Shown here piece after piece: positions 35,901 through 47,885 of a stretch of 64,000 nt of DNA (positions are counted from its first letter, which is position 1; the number at the start of each line of letters is the position of its first letter). The notes beneath the pieces are model-generated. The model was not told the DNA's origin, ran no database searches, and saw only the letters and a program-made list of their open reading frames with translations. This DNA is from Enchytraeus crypticus. Lineage: Eukaryota; Annelida; Clitellata; Enchytraeida; Enchytraeidae. The stretch spans positions 1 through 64,000 of the forward strand of contig CAJHZI010000353.1 in the NCBI GenBank assembly GCA_905160935.1, given 5' to 3'. The translations under genes and the position numbers were made by a program.

Positions 35901-37881
35901 GTGTACGTTGTGTACTTATTTATTTCACAACTCAATGGTAGACAATTACAAATACATATCAACAACAATAACTTTTAAAGTGAAATGTGTAAAATATCTG
36001 AAATACCGCATTTATCAATACTTATCCAGAAATACCCCATTTATCTATATTTATCCTGACCCTGGTTAAACTGGGATTTAAGGGAAGATGACGATGATCC
36101 GAAATATCTCATATACTTTCGTGTGCTTATATAATTTCATGTGCCTATGTATATCATCATCATCATCCTCCTCCCTTAAATCCCAGTTTAACCAGGGTTG
36201 GGATACGAATAGATTTTTTTAAAGTTTATTCATTCGTTAAGTTTTTGTAGCAATTTCTGGAGCCTAGGCGCTCACTAACCGAATGCTATGTAAATACTTT
36301 CATGAATTTTTGGAATACTTATTTAGACTTGCAGTTGATAAAACTCGAGAGAAATGGACTTGTATGCATCCACTAAAAGCTCATTACACTTATCATCATC
36401 TTAACCCAGTTTTTCTTGGGTCGGGATTTACACTTATACACTTCTATGTAACTTATCTTTTATGTACTTGTCATCGTTTGATGAGAAAACCAACACTTTG
36501 GCATGTTTTGCTACTACTCTTCTCTTAGCTACCTATTTCTACCTCTTTCTTCTTCTTCTTCTTCTACCCTTTACACGATATACCGTAATAAACATTAAGC
36601 ATTGATTCAAGTTTAGTCAATTATACTAAAAATATAAACAGTTCCGGTGGTGTGGGTTCAATCTAGAAAAGTGAAAGCGCTCAATTAAGCCTATCACGGC
36701 TCTCTCTTTCATACTGATTCAAAATACGCTTTTTTGTTCGTAAGATCACATATATTACAACCGCTTGAATTACATAGTTTCCTTCCTCTCCTTACTCTGG
36801 ATGTGTGTGTTGACCAGGCACCCAACCCTGGTGGTTCAGCAGGCTCTGAACGAGCCGGTGGACTCGGCTCCTCACAGGGACGCTAGGGAGCTGCTGAGGG
36901 GAAGAGTGGCGCTGCTGCCTGGTAAGCCTCGGACCGGGGTGTACACCGCGCCCCTCTCCTACCATGGGCTGATCGAGAGACTGGGGGGAGAGGCTGAGGA
37001 GACAGACTTGTGCACGAGAACTGTCAGTGGCTTCAGCGAGGTAGCTCCACTGTGTGTGTCTCTGTGTGTGACTGTATAAAACACTAGCTACTCTAGTCTC
37101 TGTCTTTCGCTCCCTCTCTCTCTCTTTGTCTCGTTTCTCTCTCTCGCTCTCTCTCTCTCTTTTCTGTCTCTCTTTTTCTCTTTCACTCTGTTATCCTCTC
37201 TTTCTCTTTCTCTCTTTCTCTCTCCCTCTTTCTCTCTGTTTCTCGCTCTCTTTTTCTCTCTTTTTTCTCTCTTTTTTTTCTCTGGTTCTCGGACTGTCTT
37301 TTGTCTCTCTTCTTCGTCTCTTATGAGCCTTGAGTTAGTTAATTAAATTTTAAGGTTTTTAATTTTAAGATATAGTAATATTGAGGCATTTTTGTGATGT
37401 AAAAAATCTGGTAAGGCTTATGTTAACGTCAGTTACCTCACTCGAAAGCGATATCAGTGACGGGCTCAGAATTTGAACCCCGCACATACTGATCAGCAAC
37501 TGGCTCCAGCCGAGAGAAACAAAATGAAAGTTGCTAATTACTTTGTATCGATGACATTATCATCAAAGCATGAAATACAAAATTGCACATACAGACGGGT
37601 CATCAAAGAGGATAAATAAATCCTATCTAGTTGACAGCCCACAATCATACGCAACATAACCAAACCACAGCTGATAATAATAGGCCAATAAATGCCAATT
37701 CTGATGCTTTATTTTCTCTCACAGACGGTTAACTGCGTGGCGCTCTCACCAGGTGGTCAGAATTTCGCTGTAGGTCTCGCTGACTGTACAGTGAGACTGT
37801 ATGAACTAGCTACCGGCAAGGTTTGTCTCTAGTTCACCTCGTGTCATGTATTCTATTAGAGTTTCTCTGAATATTAAATAC

Positions 37882-37928
<47 letters not shown>

Positions 37929-40863
37929 GTGAGTATTCATCCATTCATTCATTCGTTCATTCATGCATATAATAATTAATAATTCATTCGTTCATTCATT
38001 CATTCTTTGATTTATTCGTTCATTCATTCGTTCATTCATTCAATCATTGATTGATTGATTGATTCATTCATTCATTAGTTCATTCATTCCTTCATTCATT
38101 CTATCATTCATTCATTCATGCATTCGTTCATTGACTCATTCATTCATTCATTCATTAATTCATTGATTCATTTACTCATTGACTGTTCACTCACTCATAC
38201 AGGAGCTGAAGAGTTTCATAGGCAGCAGTGGAGAGATCACGAGAGTGTGTTTTGTGGGGGACTCTCGTCTGTGTAGCGCCTCCGTGGACTCTACCCTCAG
38301 TCTCTGGAACCTCTCCACGGGTCACAGGTGGGTGCGGTGTGGAAACTGGATAGATAGATTGTTTTAAAAACCTAATGTTAACGTCAGTTTCCTCACTCTC
38401 CAAATCTAAGTAGTTTATTAGTGAAACCTTTTAGTGTTTATTGGTTTTTTTTAAATAAATAGAAAGTTATTAATTTGGAACTTCAATTATTTTTAAAAAA
38501 AGCTGGTAAAGCTAATTTTAACGGCAGTTTCATCAATCGAAAGCGATGTCAGTCACGGACGAGCCCAGGATTTGAACTCCGCACGTACTGATCCGTGTTC
38601 GAGTAACCTACCGACATTGCCACTGGCTCCAGCCAGTACTAGTAGTCAGATAGTGTGCTTATTTCCGCCAATAAAACAAACGTACAAGCAAAACAAAATG
38701 CATAAATACCAATACCTGTATATAAGGCGAGAAAAAATGAAAATACAAAGTATCTTATCTAGCTGACCACCAACAAAACCATACTACAAAACTACGCGTT
38801 AACTCTCGTATAAATGGCTCATTGCTTAAAAGTGTCAGGTACCGCCTTGAAGCTTAATTTGCTGCCCTTGGGGTCGTGGGTTCAATTTCTGGTAGAGCTG
38901 ATCAGAGAGTAAAATCGCTGAAATTATCACCATGGAATATTTATTTTAAAGTGCTAATGGTTTAGACGTGTAGAAATAAAAGCGATAGATATTGTCATGG
39001 ATGGTCATATAACTATAATGCTTTTTAAACCTTTCCACTTTGCAATTTTAATTTGCAAGAAATTTCTCACAGTAATTTGTAAATCGATTGAATGATTGAT
39101 TGATTGATTGACGGACGGACTGACTGACTGATTGATATATTGACCGATTGATGGATTGATTGACTGACTCAATGACTGATTGATTGATTAATTGATTGAT
39201 TGATTGATGGATTGATTGATTTACTGATTGATAGTTTGATTGAGTTAATTGATCACTTGACTGAATACTGATGGATTGATTGATCGATTGATTGATTGAT
39301 CGTAGGATATCACTTCTGAAGCAGCACTCACGCAGGGTGGCAGCCTGTGTGAGATTGACTGATTGATTGATCAATTGATTGATTGATGATTGGTAGGATA
39401 TCAGTACTGAAGCAGCACTCTCGTAGGGTGGCGGCCTGTGTGGCTGATAAACAGGGCAAGCTGATCGTGGCTGTGGGGTGGGATTTTCTCGTCTCCATGT
39501 GGAACGGGTTGACTGGAGAGTCGCATGGATCCAAGATCAGAGAAAGGTTCCTTTACTTCTCCTTCTTTTCTTTTTGCTATATTTATCCTTATCTATCCTT
39601 ATGTCACATCGTTTTCTACAATTATATCGAGCAGAAAACAGACATTAAATTTAGCTTATGATAAATCTATATAAGCTTCTTCAGAGTGATTGATTGATAG
39701 ATAAAATTAATCCACTCGTAGCAGACATTAAATTTAGCTTGTGCTGTTAATTCATCGATTCATTTATTGATTGATTAGACGCCCATTGAACTGCGTTGCC
39801 TTCCACCCCGAGGGACAGCTGATAGCCGTGGGTTGCTGGGACGCCACCGTCAGACTCTACGACGTCTTCCATAGAGAGAGGAAAGGGGTGCGTGCTGCTA
39901 AATGCTTGGCTTCTATTTCATTTAATCTCCGTGGGCTATACTGTACTATATTAAGCTAGGCTATACTTTATTAAGCTAGGCTACACTGAAAGGTAGACTA
40001 TGCTTTATTCATCTAGAAGCTAGGTTATATTTTATTAAGCTCGCCTATATTTTATTAAGCTGGTCTATACTTTATTAAGCTAGGCTATACTTTATTAAGC
40101 TAGGCTATATTTTATTAAGCTGGTCTATAATTTATTAAGCTAGCCTATAATTTATTAAGCTAGCCTATAATTTATTAAGCTAGCCTATAATTTATTAAGC
40201 TAGCCTATAATTTATTAAGCTAGCCTATAATTTATTAAGCTCGCCTATAATTTATTAAGCTAGCCTATAATTTATTAAGCTAGCCTATAATTTATTAAGC
40301 TAGCCTATAATTTATTAAGCTAGCCTATAATTTATTAAGCTAGCCTATAATTTATTAAGCTAGCCTATAATTTATTAAGCTAGCCTATAATTTATTAAGC
40401 TAGCCTATAATTTATTAAGCTAGCCTATAATTTATTAAGCTAGCCTATAATTTATTAATCTGGTCTATATTTTAAGGTAGACTATGCTTTATTAAGCTAG
40501 GCAATACTATATTAAGCAAGGCAATACTATATTAAGCAAGGCTATTCTCTAGACTATACTATTTATTTATTACTGATGATGTAGTTGATCGATTTATGAA
40601 TTGGATATATTGATTTATTTGCTAGTGTTTGGTGCATGCGTTAGTTAATCAATGGTTTTATCTATTGATCGATTGATTGATGCTTTAGTCGATCAATTAA
40701 TGGATCAGATATATTGATTTATTTAGTAGTGCATTGGTTGTTTGATACGCTAATTGATTGATTGACTGGGCGATCTATTGATACATTGATTTATTGGTGC
40801 ATTGATTATTTAATTTAATGATTCATTTTGTATAATAAATATTTAATTTATTAATTGATTGAC

Positions 40864-40911
<48 letters not shown>

Positions 40912-43900
40912 AATTGATTGATTGATTAATTGATTGATTGCAGATACTACGAGGTCACAGTTCGTCAGTACGCGACGTCATGTACAGCCCATCTGGTCGC
41001 CATATTGCCTCAGCCGCTCTGGATGGTGACGTCAAACTGTGGTCATCATCACACGGCTGTCAGGTGAGCACTAGAGCACTTATTTATTATTTACTGATGT
41101 TAGCATTAGAGCTCTTATTTATTGTGTAATCGTGTACACGGGTGCCATATTATCATTAGAGCACATATTTATTGTGTAAGCTTGCGATATTTTATTGTCA
41201 GCGATTTATTAATTCGTACTTCTTATATTTGATAGCATTCGTAAAATTGAATCTCTGATGTATTGACAATATATTATTTCCTTTCTATTTCTTTCTTTAG
41301 AATGATTTAAATACAACTTATCAGAAATAGTAAATCTATAAATTACTACATTGATTATGATCCGATGATGCTGATATTTTTAGAGTAGTTTTTTCGCAGA
41401 TATATTTGGTAGTTGGCTGGATTAGGTTAAATAGGGCTCGATGTTGTCATTGATGATAGTACCACTCTAATAGTTGTTGTTGCTCGTTGACGGCAGGTGG
41501 CGACGATAAAGGGTCGCAATCAACCTCTCAACTCTCTCAGCTTCTCTAGCAACGGCGACCAGCTAGTTACTGCCTCCGATGATAGCACTCTAAAGGTGAA
41601 GTCTCTTTCCCCGTCCCTATCTCCCTGTCTCTCTCTCTCTCTCTCTTTCTCTCTCTTTCTCTAGTACTCTCTTGCCGTAGTTTATGCTGTCTCTCTCTCT
41701 CTCGGTCTCTTATCTCTTCTCTCTCTCTTTCTCTAATACTCTTTATCTCACTATTTCTCTTGCCCTAGTTTATGCTGTCTCTCTCTCTCTCTTTCTCTAT
41801 CTACTTCTCTTTATCGCACACTAACACATTAATTATGTATATTTTTTATTAAAAAGTGAGTGTGTTTTATGAGATTGATTTGCAGTGATAATATGTTTGG
41901 GCAGGTATGGGCAGGCAGTACGGGCAAGCCCTTGTCGATGATCAGGGCCGAGGGGCATGCAGGCAACGACCCGGTGCGCTGCGTGGCCCTGAGCGAGTCA
42001 GGGGCGAGTGTAGTGGCCGGCTACCATGAGGGCTTCGTCAGGAAGTACGACTGCGTGGCCGGTAATATAACTGTTATAATATATTAACAGAGTATGGTAA
42101 TATTATATATTAACTGTTATAATGTATTAACAGAGTATGGCAATATAATATATTAACTGTTATAATGTATTAACAGAGTATGGCAATATAATATCTTAAT
42201 TGTTATAATATATTAACACAGTATTAAATATAATGTATTAACTGTTATAATATATTAACACAGTATTAGATATAAAATATTAACTGTTATAATATATTAA
42301 CACAGTATTAAATATAATGTATTAACTGTTTTAATATATTAACAAAGTATGGTTTAACAATATATTAACTGTTATAATATATTATAATATATAAGCTGGT
42401 AATGCTAGTGTTAACGTCAGTTTCTTACACATTCTGATTCCTGCACATACCTGCACATACAGAACCCCGCACATAGGCCTACTGATCCGCAATCGAACAT
42501 CTTACCGACCTCGTCACTGGCTCCAGCCATGGGCGAGGTGTTAATATTATAATATTATAGCATATATTAACACGGTATGATAATACCGTATAATCATTCT
42601 TCTCTGGCTAGAGCCAGTGGCGAAGTCGATAAGATACTCGACCGCGAATCAGTAGGTGCGGGTTCAAATCCTGGGATCGCCCGTCACTGGCATCACTTTC
42701 GAGCCAGGAAAACTGACGTTAATATTAACTTTACCAGCTTTTTTTTATTAACACGGTATTATAATACCATATAATCATTCTTATTTATTGATCTGCTTCG
42801 AATGCTATCCATCCTGTTGATAGGAGCAATGCTGTGGGAGCTGAGGGTGGGAGCCGATCCTATTTCTGTCTGTTGTATCAAGTACTTCACGCCGCACATC
42901 TACGTGGGAACTGCTGATGGACGACTGCTGGTATGACCACGTTCAGTCTCTATTTATTTCAGGATATTTTATTTCTCTTCAGCAAGTGTTTTTTCAGATC
43001 GTTTGGGGTGAATCGATTTGTAGTGACATGTGATGGGGGGACGTCCCTGACATCATCCTTGTATGAGGAGACGGACGTTAAACCTTTACTATTGTTATTA
43101 TTATTATTTACTTTCATTCATTAGCTATAATGTTTATTGACTGACTTTGTGAAGGGATTAACTGATTGATCTAAGGAGTACTCTTGTGGAGCGAGAAAGC
43201 AGACTTTGAGTATGAATATGTACCTTTAACCTGCAACTTTAACCTGCCACATGGTAGTGCGCTGAAGAGAGAGAGAGAAAAAGAGAGAGAGAGATGTTTA
43301 TTGTTCATTTTACCCGTGTTGTGTCCGTGTTATGTCGAAGTAATTGTTACCTGAAAAAGTAATGACATAATGATTGATAGATTTAAACAGTTTTAATCTC
43401 AGGATATATTGACGTAATGATTGACTGATGGATTAAAATAGCTGGTAAAGCTAAGGTTAACGTCAGTTTCCTCACTCGAAAGCGATGTCAGTGACGGGCG
43501 AGCCCAGGATTTGAACCTGCACCTACTGATCCGCGGTCGAGTATCTTATCGACTTCGCCATTGGCTCCAGCCAATTAAATTTTAATTGTACAATTTATTG
43601 AAGAACTGTGTGATTGTCTAATTTATTGATTTGGCTAAATCAGTTTTAGCCTATATAAGCTTCTTCAGAGTGATTGATTGATAGATAAAATTAATCCACT
43701 CGTAGCCGAAAATTTATTGACAGAAAGTGATTGAATGACTGATGGATGGACTGATATGATTGGTTGGTTGTTTACTAGAGTATAGATACTGATACGGGAT
43801 TGGTTGGTAGAGCACTGGCGGGTCACGAGAGGGCGGTGCTTAGTGTTGAGTACAGTGCCAGTCACCGCTACGTCATCAGTGCGGGGGAGGAGGGGCTAAT

Positions 43901-46900
43901 ACTTGTTCATTCAGTCGAGTCCGATACTGACCAGTAAGTACTGTTCGACAGTTTAACTGACCTGTAAGTACTGTTCGACAGTTTAACTGACCTGTAAGTA
44001 CTGTTCGACGTTTAACTGACCATATAATACTGCCTAACAGTTTAACTGACCAGTGTGTTACAGACCTATTTGCACTCTAAGAGGTCACGTGGGAGCAGTG
44101 ATTAACCTTGACATTTGTGTTTGTTACAGACCTATTTGCACTCTAAGAGGTCACGTGGGAGCAGTGACGTGTGTGGCGGTTAATTCTGATGAGACTAAAC
44201 TAGCATCAGTGGGGCGTGATATGGTAAGCTATCAATCAAGCAGATCAGTTAAACAATCTCTCAATAGAGTAAAACTTTGTGTGGTAATTCTTGCCCGTGC
44301 ATTAGCTTATATTTATATCTAAGTGAAACTTTTCTATAAAATTAATCTCTTAGTAATCTCTCCCTCTCTCTCTCTCACCCACTTTATCTCTATCTCCCTC
44401 TTTCTATGTCACTCTTCCTCTCTCTGTCTCTCACTTTCTGTCTCTATCTCTAACTCTTTCTTTATCTCACACACCTTCTATCTCTCCCTCTTTCTTCCTC
44501 ACTCTGTCTCTGTCTCTATTCTCTCTCTCTTTCATTCTCTCTCCTCTGTGCCCTCTCGTATTTGAGATCTAACACTCATATCTGACTGTGTAGTAGTTGT
44601 TGTTGTTGTTGTTGTGTAGAGACTGATAGTATGGGACATACAGAACCTGGACTCTATAGGACTACAGAGCCTAGATGGGTGGGATGAGGTGAGAGCAGAT
44701 GAGATGGAGGGTAAGGAAGCTCATCAACTGCTCGTCCTAGACAATTGTCACGCTGATTGGATCAATTGCTGTGCTTGGTCCAGCTGTGGTGACTATGTGG
44801 TGAGTGAGAGATCAATTGATTGATTTATTGATTTATTGATTTATATATCTATTTATTGATTAATTGATTGATTGGTTGATTGATTGATTTATTTATTTTT
44901 GATTGATTGGTTTATTGATTTATTTATTAATTGATTGAGAGAGGGAGGAATCAGTGAATCATTTAGTCAGTGAGTCAGTGATTGGTTGCTTGATTGAGAG
45001 AGGGAGTGAGTTAAAAAGTGAACTGAACGACTCTTGTTTGTGCTCAGTGTTGTCATGAACGACTCTTGTTTGTGCTCAGTGTTGTCATGAACGACTCTTG
45101 TTTGTGCTCGGTGTTGTCGTGAACGACTCTTGTTTATTTCTCAGGTGACAGGAGCCAATGACTTCAACCTAAAGCTGTGGGACTTGAAGAACGGAAAAGA
45201 GAAGAGAAAGTTGACCGGTCACATGTCAGCTGTCAGCTCTGTGGCCTACAGCGTATGTATTCTCTCGTATTCTGCACCATCATCCGAATACTAGTATTCG
45301 TCTACAGTCGAATACTAGTATTCTTCTACAGAACACTAGTATTCTGAATACTATAGTATTATTCGAATATAATCTATAATACGAATACTATAATACGAAT
45401 ACTGTAGTATTCGTCTTCGGTCAAATAGTGGACTGAATAACTTCTCACAGTCGAATAGTGAGCCGAATAGCTATTCATTGACTGTCGAATAGTGAGCTTA
45501 ATATCTGTTCATTGACAGTCGAATAGTGAGCCAAATAGCTATTCATTGACAGCCGAATAGTGAGCCGAATAGCTATTCATTGACAGCCGAATAGTGAGCC
45601 TAATAGCTGTTCATTGACAGCCGAATAGTGAGCCTAATAGCTATTCATTGACAGCCGAATAGTGAGCCTAATAGCTATTCATTGACAGCCGAATAGTGAG
45701 CCGAATATCTGTTCATTGACAGTCGAATAGTGAGCCGAATATCTATTCATTGACAGTCGAATAGTGAGCTTAATATCTGTTCATTGACAGTCGAATAGTG
45801 AGCCGAATAGCTATTCATTGACTGTCGAATAGTGAGCTTAATATCTGTTCATTGACAGTCGAATAGTGAGCCAAATAGCTATTCATTGACAGCCGAATAG
45901 TGAGCCAAATAGCTATTCATTGACAGCCGAATAGTGAGCCTAATAGCTATTCATTGACAGCCGAATAGTGAGCCTAATAGCTATTCATTGACAGCTGAAT
46001 AGTGAGCCTAATAGCTATTCATTGACAGCCGAATAGTGAGCCGAATATCTGTTCATTGACAGTCGAATAGTGAGCCGAATATCTATTCATTGACAGTCGA
46101 ATAGTGAGCTTAATATCTGTTCATTGACAGTCGAATAGTGAGCTTAATATCTGTTCATTGACAGTCGAATAGTGAGCCGAATAGCTATTGATTTACAGTC
46201 GAATAGTGAGGCTAATAGCTATTCATTGACAGTCGAATAGTGGGCCGAATAGCTATTCATTGACAGCCGAATAGTGAGCCGAATAGCTATTCATTGACAG
46301 CCGAATAGTGAGCCTAATAGCTATTCATTGACAGCCGAATAGTGAGCCGAATAGCTATTCATTGACAGCCGAATAGTGAGCCTAATAGCTATTCGATTTA
46401 CTCTCGGGTAGCTTAAGTCAGGCTTCAGTTAATAGTTTATTATAATTAGTAATGAACTGCCCGGATCAGTTATAAATGTTAAAGTTTCATTAGCCAATGA
46501 TAATAATACGACAATAGTTCCTTTGAAAGCATGTTTGCATAGAGACTATGATTGATGTTTCGATTGATTGATTGATTGATTGATTGATTAACTGACTGAC
46601 TGACTGACTGACTGACTGACTGACTGATTGATTGATTGATTGATTGATTAACGTGTAGCACGGCTGCATAGCCTCTAGCAGTAACGATGGAGAGGTAAAG
46701 ATATGGTCACACAGAGGAGCTGAGATCACTACGTTATACGGTCACAATAGAAGAGCTAACAGCTGCGACATGAGAGTGGTGGTCAAGAGCGGCTCTGAAG
46801 GTCTGTTCTGCAACAACAACAACCGCGATATCAGCATTGCAATTGTGTTAACAACAACAGTAACAACAATGACAATGGCAACAACAATTACATTGCAATA

Positions 46901-47832
46901 AAATTTTCATGACAACAACAATTACTTTACAGTAACTATTGCATCAGCATTAACAGCAGCAACAGCAGCGATAGCAACAACAACAACAACAGTAACTGCG
47001 ATTAAAACAACAAGAGTAAGAACAACGGTCAAGGTTAATTTTTTAAATTATAAATTAAAAGAATTATTTTTTATTAATTTATTAAATTTCAGGAAAATAA
47101 ATAGTATATTGGCTGATGATATGGTGTGGGACATGGAGGACTGGAGATGGTCTATTCGTATCCTGACCCTGGTAAAACTGGGATTTAAGGGAAGATGATG
47201 ATGATTATGATGATAAATTTATTAAATTGCAGAATTAATAAATTATTATCACAAGGTAATTGTTTGACTGCAAATTAATTATTTGAGAAAAGGTGAAATA
47301 AAAATAAAATAAAATAATTATTTGAACATTTATAAGGAAAGGTAAAAAGTTAAATCTTGGTTACAAAAAATGTTTATAAAGCTAAGGTTAACGTCAGTTT
47401 CCTCACTCGAAAGCGATGTCAGTGACGGGCGAGCCCAGAATTTGAATCCCGCACATACTGATCCGCGGTCGAATAACTTACCGACATCGCCACTGGCTCC
47501 AGCCAGTGGCGATGTCGGTAACAGTTTCTAACAGTTTATCGATGTCACGCTAACAGTTTGAACTCTTAAAACCGAATTCTACAAAATTATGTACTGGTAT
47601 TTGGTGAACTGTTTGTTGTTCGTTCTAGATAGCAAGATGGACGACATGGATGACTGGGCCACTCAGGTGGAACAGGAGGAATGGCAGAGGAAGCATGAGG
47701 ACGCTAGGATGGGAAAAGATCAGGTGGAGGTGGAACAAGTTGTTGTTGCTTCTTGCTCTGATGATGGGAGTGTTAGGATCTGGTTACCACTCGAGGTCTG
47801 TCTGTCTGTCTGTCTGTATGTCTGTGTGTCTA

Positions 47833-47885
<53 letters not shown>

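Noticed and set aside
39950..46400. CRISPR-like regular repeats
   Set aside because: Head-to-tail tandem units without spacers, in introns of an animal gene; minisatellites.
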